64,000 bases of DNA, from assembly GCF_019669965.1 (NCBI RefSeq), contig NZ_AP019781.1, forward strand, positions 1,861,092 to 1,925,091, given 5' to 3'. Origin of the DNA: Methanoculleus chikugoensis. GTDB taxonomy: Archaea; Halobacteriota; Methanomicrobia; Methanomicrobiales; Methanoculleaceae. Of the stretch, positions 19,395 to 27,929 are shown in pieces. Position numbers and translations under genes: made by a program. Below the pieces are notes generated by a model that had not been told where the DNA came from, searched no databases, and was given only the letters and a program-made list of their open reading frames with translations. The stretch's first letter is position 1; each line of letters opens with the position of its first letter.

Positions 19395-19854
19395 TGTGGT
19401 TTGCGATATCGTCCTTGATCAGCCAGTCGCAGTAGAGGCAGTGCAACCCCTTGTCGAGCACCTCGAACGTGCTCGCGACAGGCTCGTTCGTGTTCGTGAT
19501 GCAGCCGGGGTTCGGGCACCTGACCACGCCCCGGAGGATCTCCGGGATCTCCACACCCTTCTTCTCCACGACCTTGTAGTCGCGGATGATGTTGATCTTC
19601 GCATGCGGCGCAAGCAGGGCGATCCGGTCGACCTCCTCCGTCCGGAGCTCGCGGTTCTCGATCTTGACGATATCCTTCTTCCCCATCCGCTTGCTCTCGA
19701 CGTTCGTCGCGATGCTCAGGCATTCCCGGGTCGACCCGGTGATACCGAGGATCCGGAGCACGTTCAGCGCCTCGCCGGCCGTGATATGGTCGATGACGGT
19801 GCCGTTCTTGATGGGGCTGACGAGCAGCCCTCTTGAGGGATCTTTCCGGCTCAT
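19387..19854 (-). CDS. pyrI: aspartate carbamoyltransferase regulatory chain
   Basis: Regulatory subunit of ATCase: binds CTP/ATP and tunes PyrB. 155 residues. The N-terminal allosteric domain (LLVSPIKNGTVIDHITAGEA) is followed by a zinc domain with CPNPGCITN and CLYCDWLI supplying four cysteines. ATG overlaps the stop of pyrB as ATGA, so both chains are made from one message, giving the expected c6r6 holoenzyme. Confidence 0.96.
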   Translation of the reverse strand: MSRKDPSRGLLVSPIKNGTVIDHITAGEALNVLRILGITGSTRECLSIATNVESKRMGKKDIVKIENRELRTEEVDRIALLAPHAKINIIRDYKVVEKKGVEIPEILRGVVRCPNPGCITNTNEPVASTFEVLDKGLHCLYCDWLIKDDIANHII

Positions 19855-20747
19855 CTCATCACCTCGTGGAGGAGCGCCATCCTGACGGGGACGCCGTTCC
19901 TCGCCTGCTCGAAGTAGCGTGCGTACGGCGTGCGGTCCACCGCCGGGTCGATCTCTCCCGCGCGCGGGAGCGGGTGGAGGATCATCAGCCGCTCTTTCAC
20001 GCCGTCGAGCAGGTCGGTCGTGATCCGGTAACTGGACGCGACGTTGTAGTAGGATGCCGAGTCCGGGAACCGTTCGCGCTGGATCCTCGTCACGTAGAGG
20101 ACGTCGAGTTCCCGGATCGCCTCCTCGACGTTCGGGTGCTCGACGACCTCCATGCCGCGCTCCCGGAGTTCAAGGGCGATGTTTGCCGGCATCTCGAGCC
20201 CCCCCGGTGCAATCGTGTGCAGCGTGACGCCGTAGAGGGAGAGGGCAAGTGCGAGCGAGTGCGCCGTCCTGCCGTAGCGGAGATCCCCTAAAAGCCCGAC
20301 GTCGATCCCGTCGACCGGCATCGACTGCCTGATGGTGTAGAGGTCGAGCAGCGTCTGGCTCGGGTGCTGCCCCGCGCCGTCGCCGGCGTTGATGATCGGC
20401 ACCGAGGCGAACTCGCTTGCGAGCCTGGCCGCCCCCTCTTTCGGGTGCCGGAGCACGATGGCGTCCACGTAGCTGCTTATCACCCGGATGGTGTCTGCGA
20501 GCGTCTCTCCCTTGACGATGGAACTCGCCTCCACGGAGTCGACGCTGATCGACTTTCCGCCGAGCCGGGCCATCGCCGTCGCGAACGACATCCTTGTCCT
20601 GGTGCTGGGCTCGAAGAAGAGAAGCGCAACGAGTTTTTCGTCAAGCATTCCGGGCCGATAATTGCCGGTATCGAACTCCTGCGCCCGGTCGAGCAGGTAA
20701 TCGAGATCGCTCCTTTCAAAATCGCGGATCGAGATAATGTGATACAT
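19851..20747 (-). CDS. pyrB: aspartate carbamoyltransferase catalytic chain
   Basis: Catalyses carbamoyl phosphate plus aspartate to carbamoyl aspartate, the committed step of pyrimidine synthesis. 298 residues. Signature [11 protein letters not shown] near 47-57 (carbamoyl-phosphate site), then [23 protein letters not shown] and [11 protein letters not shown] use ATG at 20747 ([10 protein letters not shown]), ten bases after GGAAGGT; the upstream part of the open frame is not protein-like. First gene of pyrB-pyrI. Confidence 0.96.
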   Translation of the reverse strand: MYHIISIRDFERSDLDYLLDRAQEFDTGNYRPGMLDEKLVALLFFEPSTRTRMSFATAMARLGGKSISVDSVEASSIVKGETLADTIRVISSYVDAIVLRHPKEGAARLASEFASVPIINAGDGAGQHPSQTLLDLYTIRQSMPVDGIDVGLLGDLRYGRTAHSLALALSLYGVTLHTIAPGGLEMPANIALELRERGMEVVEHPNVEEAIRELDVLYVTRIQRERFPDSASYYNVASSYRITTDLLDGVKERLMILHPLPRAGEIDPAVDRTPYARYFEQARNGVPVRMALLHEVMR

Positions 20748-20932
20748 CGTGCGGCTACCTTCCGGGGCATTTGATCCGGCACGGGAGCCCGGATTATTCC
20801 GCCCCTCTTCTCTCCTGCATAATGGTTCGCCGCGCACCCACTAAATACCTTTTTTTCGGGTGCGTGGGTCTACCCCCATGACAACCTTTCTCATCTCCGC
20901 CCGCCTCATACTACCATCTGGAGCTGGAGCAC

Positions 20933-21118
20933 ATGTCTGAGGAGAATGTAGAGTACGCGCCTGAGGTCTGCTGCCACTGCGAGGGGGCCGGGTGCATGTA
21001 CTGCAACAAAAAAGGCACGGTGATGGTGCCGCAGCCATCGCAGAGGTGCAGGCACTGCGATGGGGACTGCTGCATCTATTGCGGCTATACCGGGTGGGAA
21101 CACCCGCTGAAGGAATGA
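20933..21118 (+). CDS. cysteine-rich zinc-binding small protein
   Basis: A 61-residue protein with nine cysteines arranged as two similar halves: CCHCEGAGCMYCNKKG near 13-28 and CRHCDGDCCIYCGYTG near 39-54. Each is CxxC-x-G/D-x-x-C-x-x-C-x-x-x-G, reminiscent of the CxxCxGxG repeats of DnaJ zinc domains. Two zinc sites are expected. GGAG lies a few bases before the ATG. No family is recognised; it could be a zinc-dependent chaperone-like or regulatory factor. It is divergent from pyrB. Confidence 0.75.
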   Translation: MSEENVEYAPEVCCHCEGAGCMYCNKKGTVMVPQPSQRCRHCDGDCCIYCGYTGWEHPLKE

Positions 21119-21419
21119 AACCCCCTATCTGGCAGAGTTCGTTGGCGGCATGATAATGGGGCCTCCTCCGCATGGGGGTGGATATGGCGCCCCTTCGTCA
21201 GGATCACGTTCATCCCCCGCAATGTACCCTGCTGGAGGTGGGTTAACATGACCACGTCGTACGCTGCAGGGACTGGGCGCTCGCCCTCCCGTAACCCTGC
21301 AACAGTCGATCAACCACCTTTCTCGTCTGTTCACGAACTGCTTCAAGGGTCTTGGCCGGATCCCATGGTGGGTAATGGTATTATAAAGCACGATAGTGTT
21401 CTGGGCTGTGGTGAGGACC
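21119..21419. other. intergenic region with possible gene remnant and promoter
   Basis: About 300 bases without a convincing gene. A 34-codon Gly/Pro-rich frame (MIMGPPPHGGGYGAP, from about 21150) runs into an ATG at 21248 preceded by a good GGAGGTGG, which opens 68 codons of unconvincing sequence. Together they look like a decayed gene. TTATAAAG at 21381-21388 is a TATA box for the gene at 21420, putting its transcript start about ten bases before the ATG. Confidence 0.45.
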
Positions 21420-21713
21420 ATGATGTTTGTGGCTACTCTCGTACATACGCCTGAACTCTGTCTTGCAAGGAAGGAATTCATTCCTGAAACCAGGCTCTGG
21501 ATCGATGGAATGGAGGATTCAGCGAAAAAACTCGGTGTAAAGGTTCACGGAGCGTATTCCTGTCCAACTGAGCATACGCTCTACTTTGTACTCGAATCGG
21601 ACGACTTCAAATCTATTACCGCATTCTTCTCAGGCATAATGCTTACCAATAATAACGGGCGAATATCCCCTGTAAATCCTATCAAAGTATCCGCTGAAAT
21701 TCTTATCAAGTGA
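21420..21713 (+). CDS. small alpha/beta protein, function unknown
   Basis: About 97 residues (starts at the tandem ATGs 21420/21423, after GGTGAGG). Alternating strands and helices (MFVATLVHTPELCLARKEF, WIDGMEDSAKKLGVKVHGAY, LYFVLESDDFKSITAFFSG) look like a ferredoxin-like dimeric alpha/beta-barrel fold, similar to DUF3303-type proteins. That assignment is weak. Codon use is more AT-rich than in neighbours (AAAAAACTCGG, ACCAATAATAACGGG), which hints at later acquisition. A TATA box lies upstream and a T-rich terminator follows. Confidence 0.72.
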   Translation: MMFVATLVHTPELCLARKEFIPETRLWIDGMEDSAKKLGVKVHGAYSCPTEHTLYFVLESDDFKSITAFFSGIMLTNNNGRISPVNPIKVSAEILIK

Positions 21714-21744
21714 AGCGGGTGCTCCTTTTCGGAAAAAGAACGAA

Positions 21745-21754
21745 TTTTATTTTT
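21745..21754 (+). terminator. oligo-T terminator
   Basis: TTTTATTTTT lies 32 bases downstream of the small gene's stop and before the convergent methyltransferase gene. Confidence 0.45.
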
Positions 21755-21822
21755 CACCCGCTCTCGCCCTGTCCACGCCATGTCCTGATCGCATCACACC
21801 CCTGACTCCAGTCAGGGGCAGT

Positions 21823-22548
21823 TCACTTTCTTGCGACCGTGATGTAGCCGCTGTGGCCGACCCGGGTCGACGGCCGGGTTCCCCGGGCGGAGCGCGTCAG
21901 TTCCCGTTCCATGCACTCGTAGCAGTGGACGTCGCGGAAGAGCGGCGCTGCGGCGTCGAGCGCGACGAACGTGTGTTCGAGGAACGGCGTGTAGCAGGAG
22001 AGATAGCCGCCGGGCGAGAGGAGCGAGAAGGCGTGCTCCACGTGTGCCGGCGTTATCGTGAGGTCGAGGTGCACGACGTCGAACTCGCCGGTCGCTTCGA
22101 GCATATCGGCAGCGACCACCTCGACGTTATCGAGGCGGGCGTTTCGGATGTTCTTCTCCGCGAGCCGGGCAAACTCCGGCCGCACCTCGTAGGTCTTCAC
22201 GCTACGGGCAATGCTCCCGAAGTAGATTGCGGCGACGCCGCTCCCGGTTCCGGCGTCGAGGACATGGTCGTCGCGGTTCATCCCCGTGTAGGCGATCACC
22301 ATGCCGATGTCCTTCGGGAGCATAGGCGCGCCGCTCCGTTTTGCGTGGACGAAGAAGTCGGTTGGCCGGGGGCGCAGCACGGTGAACGGGATCTCGAGGT
22401 GAGTCCGGATCTCTTCTCCCGGGTTCATGCCCACGAGCGCCGATAGATCGATCATCCCCCGGTCGGTGGAGAACTTTCCTTCGCCCGCCGTCACGAAGTA
22501 CTCGCGGTCATTGCCGACGAGCAGAAGACGTTCGCCGGTCTCGATCAT
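21823..22548 (-). CDS. trmI: tRNA (adenine-N1)-methyltransferase, TrmI type
   Basis: SAM-dependent enzyme making 1-methyladenosine in tRNA (positions 57/58 in archaea). 241 residues. A small N-terminal beta domain precedes the Rossmann methyltransferase: motif I VLDAGTGSGVAAIYFG near 96-111, motif II TYEVRPEFARLAEKN, and DVVHLDLTITPAHVEHA near motif IV. PMLPKDIGMVIAYTGM is typical of the family. ATG overlaps the NAC stop as ATGA. Confidence 0.92.
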   Translation of the reverse strand: MIETGERLLLVGNDREYFVTAGEGKFSTDRGMIDLSALVGMNPGEEIRTHLEIPFTVLRPRPTDFFVHAKRSGAPMLPKDIGMVIAYTGMNRDDHVLDAGTGSGVAAIYFGSIARSVKTYEVRPEFARLAEKNIRNARLDNVEVVAADMLEATGEFDVVHLDLTITPAHVEHAFSLLSPGGYLSCYTPFLEHTFVALDAAAPLFRDVHCYECMERELTRSARGTRPSTRVGHSGYITVARK

Positions 22549-22886
22549 TGCTGCGCGAGTTTCAGGATCGCTTCGGCGATGTCGCCGCGGGTCTCGACGA
22601 GCGCCGCCCGTGCGGCCTCCTCGGTTGCCCCGGCCTGCGATGCGACGAGGGCAACGTCGTCGTCGGGGATCTCCGGGACGGCCTCCTCGAACCGGGCCTC
22701 CCCCGTGAGCTGGTAGGTGGTGGTCCCCTGCATGGTGGTCGCAACGACCTGGGCATCGTCAAAGACGTAGTTTCCCGCGGGAGTGTAGATGACGACCTTC
22801 TCGACGCCCTCGATCTCCTCCATCTCCATGCCCATCTGCTTCATCATCTGCTTCATCTTTTTCGGGTTTATCTTTCCTGGAAACAT
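22545..22886 (-). CDS. nac: nascent polypeptide-associated complex protein (archaeal alpha-NAC)
   Basis: Ribosome-associated factor that contacts nascent chains; archaea form a homodimer. 113 residues. The N-terminus (KINPKKMKQMMKQMGMEMEE) and NAC beta-barrel (VVIYTPAGNYVFDDAQVV, MQGTTTYQLTGEA) are followed by a C-terminal UBA domain (DVALVASQAGATEEAARAAL). GAGGT lies six bases upstream of the ATG. It overlaps the PUA gene by 19 bases and trmI by four. Confidence 0.95.
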   Translation of the reverse strand: MFPGKINPKKMKQMMKQMGMEMEEIEGVEKVVIYTPAGNYVFDDAQVVATTMQGTTTYQLTGEARFEEAVPEIPDDDVALVASQAGATEEAARAALVETRGDIAEAILKLAQQ

Positions 22887-23368
22887 TCGGAACCTCTCCC
22901 CTGCCGTACTTTTACCGCTACACCGTAATTAAATGCCAGCATCTCCCGCCCGGAGAGCAGGGCCGCTCCGGTGGCGAGGAGGACGTCGTCGCCGGTCACC
23001 ACCAGCACCTCGTCTCCTGCACGGATGCCCTCGTCGGCAGCGACGACGTGTTTCGCCATCGCGTTCTTCCCGTCAGCGACGAACGGCGCCACGTCCTCCT
23101 GCACCGCCACCCGGTAGGCCGGGGAGGCGAGATGGGCGGCAAGGCGCTCCGCTGCGGCTATCCCGAGGGTCAGGCGGCCGTCCTGCGCGCGAACGGTCGC
23201 AAGCCTCTCCTTTCCGAGGCGCACCTGGCGGATGCGCCCGGTCGTCGAGAACTGGAAGGCGCACTCGTCGGGGAAGATCGCGGCACCGGCTCCTGCGCCG
23301 AACTGGAAGTCAGCTATCGTCCGGATCCGCCGAAGCGAACTGTCGTTTGAGTATTCGGTTGACACCAT
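22868..23368 (-). CDS. PUA-domain RNA-binding protein
   Basis: A 166-residue protein with a C-terminal PUA domain (APFVADGKNAMAKHVVAAD, IRAGDEVLVVTGDDVLLATG) and an N-terminal pre-PUA region (IRTIADFQFGAGAGAAIFPD). PUA domains bind structured RNA, and this pre-PUA/PUA pairing resembles archaeal proteins related to archaeosine transglycosylase. No catalytic residues are visible. I use ATG at 23368, seven bases after GAGGAG; TTG at 23374 is the alternative. Overlaps the DHH gene by 59 bases and nac by 19. Confidence 0.85.
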   Translation of the reverse strand: MVSTEYSNDSSLRRIRTIADFQFGAGAGAAIFPDECAFQFSTTGRIRQVRLGKERLATVRAQDGRLTLGIAAAERLAAHLASPAYRVAVQEDVAPFVADGKNAMAKHVVAADEGIRAGDEVLVVTGDDVLLATGAALLSGREMLAFNYGVAVKVRQGRGSECFQER

Positions 23369-24713
23369 CAACAAACTCCTCTTCTGTATCGTGGGGGATG
23401 AATGCTCCGGCGGCGATCCGGTGCCCGCCGCCTGCGCCGCCGACCTCTGCCGACGCCTCGATGAGCGCCTCGCAGAGATCGACCCCGCGGCCGAGCACCC
23501 ACTCGTTCGTCCGCATCGAGACCTTCGTCACCTCCGGCTCGTCCACCATCGCGGCGAGCACCATCATGGGCTTCTTCCAGTTCAGTTTGGAGAGCGCCAT
23601 GCCTGCCCCGATCCCGACGATGGTGTCGGGAAAGCGGTTGCCGGTGTGGACGTACTGGAGGTGGGACAACTCGGTCACGCCGGTATCGAGGATGTACTGG
23701 AGCAGGTCGCGGATGACCGTCCGGTGGTGGGCGAGCATCTGCTCAGCGTCGCGATAGGCCTCCCCGCGCTCCCCGTGGCAGATGCTGCTCCCTATCCGGG
23801 GTTTTGCCCACCGGCCGCAGGCGTTCAGGAGGGTGGCGTACTCGGAGGCGTTCCGGAGCGGCGTCCGCTCCGGTTCGTCGGGGAAGATGTAGGTCTCGGC
23901 GAGCAGGCGGTCGGTCTCCCTCCCGTGGGCGATGAGTTGCTGGGCAAGGGCGCTGATGATCGTGCGCCGGTCCTCGAACGGGAGTTCTTCCCAGACGAGC
24001 CACCCGCCCCGCGGGTTCTTCAGTTCGACGCCGAGCCGCTCGAGGAACCGGAGTGCTGCGTTCGTGTTGTTCGAGATCCCGTCGATATAGGGGTCGTCGC
24101 AGTAGCCGAGGCAGACGTGGAGCGGGCGGGTGGACGTCCCGTAACAGTTCAGGTCGCGGCCCCGCACGAGGATGTTGCCGTACTCCACGCCGTCCTGGAC
24201 GATCTCGCGTGCCGGACCGACCAGCCCGCAGTTCTCGCGGGCCATCATGTCCCCGACGTTCCCGATGACGGCGAGTTTCGCGAGGTCGATGTTCGTGGAA
24301 TCGAGCGCCTTCGCGACCAGATACGCGATCCCGGCGGCGCTCATCCGGGTGATGCCGTAGTCAAGGCTGTTCACCTGGGGGTAGGCCGTGCCGGAGGGCT
24401 GGCCGACATGGTGGTCGAGGATCAGGACTTCGTCCGCGCAGAGACCGTGTTCCTCAAGAAGGCTCTGCTGCCCGGCCCCGAGGTCGGCGAAGAGTTTCAG
24501 GGAGCTGTCCTTCGGGACGTGGCGCATCGCCATCGGTTCGAGCTGGCGGACGAAGACCGATTCGACCGGCTTCTGCTCGCGGGCAAGCGCCTGCGCAAGG
24601 ATCGCCTCCGTGCTGATGCCGTCGGCGTCGATGTGGGAGACGATCGTCACCGACTCCGCATCACCGATGATATCCGCCGCTCTCCGCAGATCGTTCTCGA
24701 AGCCCATCTCCAT
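23310..24713 (-). CDS. DHH-family phosphoesterase, archaeal RecJ-like
   Basis: A 467-residue DHH/DHHA1 phosphoesterase related to archaeal RecJ/GAN exonucleases. Motif I TIVSHIDADGISTEAIL near 21-37, a motif with FADLGAG, motif III LILDHHVGQ and motif IV-type GNVGDM supply metal ligands. GGAGGGHRIAAGAF near 435-448 is the DHHA1 glycine motif. I use ATG at 24713 since the frame upstream is repeat DNA. TTTATTG about 25 bases upstream and no ribosome site suggest a leaderless message. It leads the operon DHH-PUA-nac-trmI. Confidence 0.9.
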   Translation of the reverse strand: MEMGFENDLRRAADIIGDAESVTIVSHIDADGISTEAILAQALAREQKPVESVFVRQLEPMAMRHVPKDSSLKLFADLGAGQQSLLEEHGLCADEVLILDHHVGQPSGTAYPQVNSLDYGITRMSAAGIAYLVAKALDSTNIDLAKLAVIGNVGDMMARENCGLVGPAREIVQDGVEYGNILVRGRDLNCYGTSTRPLHVCLGYCDDPYIDGISNNTNAALRFLERLGVELKNPRGGWLVWEELPFEDRRTIISALAQQLIAHGRETDRLLAETYIFPDEPERTPLRNASEYATLLNACGRWAKPRIGSSICHGERGEAYRDAEQMLAHHRTVIRDLLQYILDTGVTELSHLQYVHTGNRFPDTIVGIGAGMALSKLNWKKPMMVLAAMVDEPEVTKVSMRTNEWVLGRGVDLCEALIEASAEVGGAGGGHRIAAGAFIPHDTEEEFVDGVNRILKRQFASADPDDS

Positions 24714-24732
24714 AGTAGTGCGTCGTGAAGTG

Positions 24733-24740
24733 TCAATAAA
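24733..24740 (-). promoter_or_regulatory. TATA box of the DHH-PUA-nac-trmI operon
   Basis: On the minus strand TTTATTGA is centred about 24 bases before the ATG at 24713, which would start the transcript at or within a few bases of the start codon (leaderless). Confidence 0.5.
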
Positions 24741-25365
24741 GCATGGGGGTGCGGAGAGGGCGAAGGTTTGGGGAGGTCGGCGAAATGGAGAACTGGAGCA
24801 TGAGTGGCTTGAGTCTTCAAACGACGGACCATGTAACCCGCACCCACTGGTGCTTACATTCCTCCCGGTTGCACATGCCCTTACACGGATTCCCACCGGA
24901 TATCGCCACTGGGGGAGGCGGCTCGCGGGGAGGGGGGAGCATCCCCCCTCCCCTGTCTCTACCCGGTAAGGCTCTTCCTGTGACCCCCACTCGAAGACCT
25001 TCGGTCTTCTCAAACTCCGGACGTCCCGTCCGTCGCACCCCGCCCGGCCTTCGGCCTCCTCACCCGCACCTTCGGTGCTCATGCTCCGGCCCTGCGGCCC
25101 ATCGCACCCCTCCCCAGGGTGCGGGGGCAGTGCGTGGCGATAGGCGATGGTTCGTTACGCAACTGATCGGAGGCCGGGAGCGTGGGCACCGTGAGGCGCG
25201 AAGAATCGGAGCCGGAGAAAACCTGAGATCCTGGACTGGCAGCTGGCCGAAGGTACGACGTTCTAACGGAATGCGACTGTCCTACGGGCAGGAGCTCGAA
25301 TACCAAAGGTGCGACTTCCACGGAAAATCCGCGTGAGGCACGTGCGGTCGAGAACAATCCTGGCA
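24741..25365. repeat. interspersed repeat block R4
   Basis: About 620 bases between two promoters without a gene. The part at 24890-24965 carries the 15-kb-type unit (ATATCGCCACTGGGGGAGG, CCCCTGTCTCTACC), and 25110-25150 its tail (GGGGGCAGTGCGTGGCGATA). Between are hairpin words GAAGACCTTCGGTCTTC (24993-25009), GGCCTTCGGCC near 25048, GCACCTTCGGTGC (25066-25078) and GGCCCTGCGGCCC. The stretch 25150-25340 has further degenerate pieces. Reading frames crossing it extend falsely into the DHH and NAD(P)HX genes. Confidence 0.72.
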
Positions 25366-25495
25366 CCCGTGGGTGTTGCCTGTCAACGCTGCTTTAAACC
25401 AACAGCCCTCCCGGCGTTTCTCCAGTCAGAAACTAAAACTATCTAAGAAAGAAAAGCCAAGCACCGATCAGACAATGCTCCTGGAGGGACGGGAC

Positions 25496-26899
25496 ATGAC
25501 GACAAGCGATATGCGGGAGTTTCTGGAGACCGGCGTTATCGACGCCGGGCGGATGAGAGCGGTCGAGGGGAACGCCGTTGCGCTCGGCTACCCGTCGCTT
25601 CTGATGATGGAGAGCGCCGGGAGGGCGGTCGCGAACGCCGTCCTCGCCCAAGGTCCTTCCCGGGTCCTCGTCCTCTGCGGGAGGGGAAACAACGGCGGCG
25701 ACGGGATGGTGGCGGCCCGCTACCTCCAGCACCTCGATGCGGTCGACGTCGTCTATCCCGACTGCGGCTCGACGACTGCCTCGGCCGCCGCCCAGCTCGC
25801 TCTCCTCCGGCACTGTTCCGTTGCCCTCCACCCCGTCCGGTGTGCCGCAGACGTCGAGGCGCTCTCCCGCCTCTTTGACGGCGCCGACGTCATCGTCGAT
25901 GCGATGCTCGGCACCGGAGCGTCGGGCGCAGTGCGGGAACCGCTCGCGTCCCTCGTCGCCCGGGCGAACGGAAGCGGCGCCCCGGTCCTCGCCGTCGACA
26001 CCCCCACCCCCGGCATCCGTGCGAGCCGGATCCTCTCGTTCCACCGCCCGAAGGTTGAGGGCGCGGACGTCGCGGATATCGGCATCCCGCTCGAGGCGGA
26101 GGTATTCACCGGCCCGGGAGACCTCACGCTTGTCCCGTCACGGAGATCGGAGGCCCACAAGGGCGCCGGCGGCGAGGTGCTCGTCGTCGGGGGCGGGCCC
26201 TACCAGGGGGCGCCCTACATCGCGGCGATGGGAGCGCTCCGCGCCGGGGCCGACATCGTGCGGGTGGCTTCGCCTGCGTACATCCCCATGCCCGACCTGA
26301 TCTACGAGCGGCTGGAGGGGAAGGCGATCACCGTCGACCACCTGGAGACGATCCTCTCCCTCGTCGACCGGGCGGATGTCGTCGTCTGCGGCATGGGCCT
26401 CGGGAAGGAGAGCCACGACGTCGTGCTCGCCGTCGCGGAGGCGGCGGAGAAGGCGGTCTTTGATGCCGATGCGCTCGCCCGCCCCCTACCGGCGGCGAAA
26501 GAGACGGTCTACACCCCGCACGCAGGCGAGTTCGCCCGGATGACCGGGGCGGAGCCCCCGGCGGGTCCTGTCGCGCGCGGCCGGTGCGTGAAGGCCGCCG
26601 CAACGACCGGGACCATCCTGCTCAAGGGCCCGGTCGACGTCGTATCCGACGGTTCGCGGGTCAGGTTCAACCGGACCGGCACCCCCGCCATGACCGCCGG
26701 CGGGACGGGCGACCTCTTAGCCGGCATCGCCGGCGCGCTCCTCTGCCATCTTCCCGCGTTCGAGGCCGCCTGCCTCGCCGCGTACGTGAACGGCAGGGCC
26801 GGCATGCTTGCCGCGGAGGGGCGGGGAAGCGGCCTGCTCGCGACCGATATGCCTGACTACATTCCAGAGATCCTCTTCCGGCCCCCCGCACCGGAATGA
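25496..26899 (+). CDS. nnr: bifunctional NAD(P)H-hydrate epimerase / ADP-dependent dehydratase
   Basis: Repairs hydrated NAD(P)H: the N-terminal YjeF domain epimerises R/S-NADPHX and the C-terminal ribokinase-like domain dehydrates the S form using ADP. 467 residues. The N-domain shows LVLCGRGNNGGDGMVAARYL near 58-77; the C-domain shows VVGGGPYQGAPYIAAMGAL and the catalytic GGTGDLLAGIAGALL near 401-415. ATG at 25496 is nine bases after GGAGG; the frame upstream is not protein-like. The moaC gene follows after 58 bases on the same strand. Confidence 0.95.
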   Translation: MTTSDMREFLETGVIDAGRMRAVEGNAVALGYPSLLMMESAGRAVANAVLAQGPSRVLVLCGRGNNGGDGMVAARYLQHLDAVDVVYPDCGSTTASAAAQLALLRHCSVALHPVRCAADVEALSRLFDGADVIVDAMLGTGASGAVREPLASLVARANGSGAPVLAVDTPTPGIRASRILSFHRPKVEGADVADIGIPLEAEVFTGPGDLTLVPSRRSEAHKGAGGEVLVVGGGPYQGAPYIAAMGALRAGADIVRVASPAYIPMPDLIYERLEGKAITVDHLETILSLVDRADVVVCGMGLGKESHDVVLAVAEAAEKAVFDADALARPLPAAKETVYTPHAGEFARMTGAEPPAGPVARGRCVKAAATTGTILLKGPVDVVSDGSRVRFNRTGTPAMTAGGTGDLLAGIAGALLCHLPAFEAACLAAYVNGRAGMLAAEGRGSGLLATDMPDYIPEILFRPPAPE

Positions 26900-26957
26900 C
26901 CTCCCGATAGCCGCCTTCTTTTATCCCCTGAAAAAGAGAAGATCTCCTGCGATACAC

Positions 26958-27452
26958 ATGAGCGAGTCCGGCGAACACGGTAAGACCCCGGTCTTCACCC
27001 ACATCGAGAACGACCGCGCACAGATGGTGGACATCTCGGGAAAGACCGAGGTCGTCCGGGAAGCGGTTGCGAGCGGCAGGATCTACCTCCGGAGCGAGAC
27101 GCTCCGCGCCATCCGGGAAGGGACTACAGTCAAAGGCAACGTTTTAGCGACCGCACGGGTGGCGGCAACCCTCGCGGTGAAGGATACGCCGCGCCTCATC
27201 CCCATGTGCCACCCCATACCGCTTGCAGGCATCACCATCGACTTCGAGGAGGGCGACGGCTACATCGAGGCGACCGCCCGCGTGAAGTCCTACGGGAGGA
27301 CGGGTGTCGAGATGGAAGCGCTCACCGGCGTCTCCGTCGCCCTCCTCACCGTCTGGGACATGGTGAAGTCGGCGGAGAAAGACGAGAACGGGCAGTATCC
27401 CGTCACCCGGATGGATGCCATCCGCGTCGTGGAGAAGCGCAAGGGAGTGTAA
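26958..27452 (+). CDS. moaC: cyclic pyranopterin monophosphate synthase accessory protein MoaC
   Basis: Forms cyclic pyranopterin monophosphate in molybdenum/tungsten cofactor synthesis, needed for formylmethanofuran and formate dehydrogenases. 164 residues. MVDISGKTEVVREAVASG near 20-37, the active-site block TPRLIPMCHPIPLAGI near 75-90, and EMEALTGVSVALLTVWDM near 116-133 are diagnostic. ATG at 26958 has no clear ribosome site; TTTTAT lies about 37 bases upstream. Confidence 0.96.
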   Translation: MSESGEHGKTPVFTHIENDRAQMVDISGKTEVVREAVASGRIYLRSETLRAIREGTTVKGNVLATARVAATLAVKDTPRLIPMCHPIPLAGITIDFEEGDGYIEATARVKSYGRTGVEMEALTGVSVALLTVWDMVKSAEKDENGQYPVTRMDAIRVVEKRKGV

Positions 27453-27504
27453 TGCACTGCGGAATCGATCTTCCCACATGCCCCTTTGTGTGAAGGATCC
27501 GGTA

Positions 27505-27577
27505 TCACGCGAAGCCGCGAAGAACGGTAGATGGGTTACCGGAAACTCTCCTTCGCGGCTTCGCGCTCTTCGCGTGA
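27505..27577. repeat. 73-bp element with terminal inverted repeat TCACGCGAAG
   Basis: Left end TCACGCGAAG at 27505-27514 and right end CTTCGCGTGA at 27568-27577 are perfect 10-base inverted repeats. Inside each, further CCGCGAAG/CTTCGCGG words extend the pairing, leaving a loop of about 20 bases. No coding capacity. Confidence 0.8.
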
Positions 27578-27606
27578 GGCCGTATCATCGCTTATAGGCC
27601 ATTAAC

Positions 27607-27868
27607 TCACGCGAAGTGCGAGCGCAGCGAGCTTGAGCACCGTAGGTGCGAGCCGCGAAGGACGCGAAGTTCGGTAGAGGAGTGCTGCAACTTTCCTTCG
27701 CGGCTTCGCGTCCTTCGCACCTCGCACCTTCGGTGCTCATGCTCCGTTCTTGCGGAACGTCGCACCTCGCACCTTCGGTGCTCATACTCCGTTCTTGCGG
27801 AACGTCGCACTTCGAAGACCTTCGGTCTTCTCAAACTCCGGATGTCCCATCCGTCGCTCTTCGCGTGA
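27607..27868. repeat. 262-bp element with the same terminal inverted repeat, hairpin modules inside
   Basis: Ends TCACGCGAAG (27607-27616) and CTTCGCGTGA (27859-27868). Inside is a second, nested pair (GCCGCGAAGGACGCGAAG and CTTCGCGGCTTCGCGTCC). Then a 45-base module repeated head to tail (27724-27768 and 27769-27813) begins GCACCTTCGGTGC and ends GTCGCAC, followed by GAAGACCTTCGGTCTTC (27814-27830). It looks like a composite built by insertion of one repeat kind into another. Confidence 0.8.
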
Positions 27869-27929
27869 GGCAAAATCTCAGAATAAGGCGAGTCAATATG
27901 CCGGAGCCCCCGGTGGGCGCGGGACCCCG

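Noticed and set aside
21248-21454. 68-codon frame with a good GGAGGTGG site
   Set aside because: The peptide has no fold-like pattern and the frame runs through the promoter and start of the better-supported gene at 21420.
27585-27873. Overlapping frames encoding STEGARC/RRPKVFE-type peptides
   Set aside because: These peptides come from the hairpin modules and recur in every repeat block, so they reflect the repeat and not a protein.
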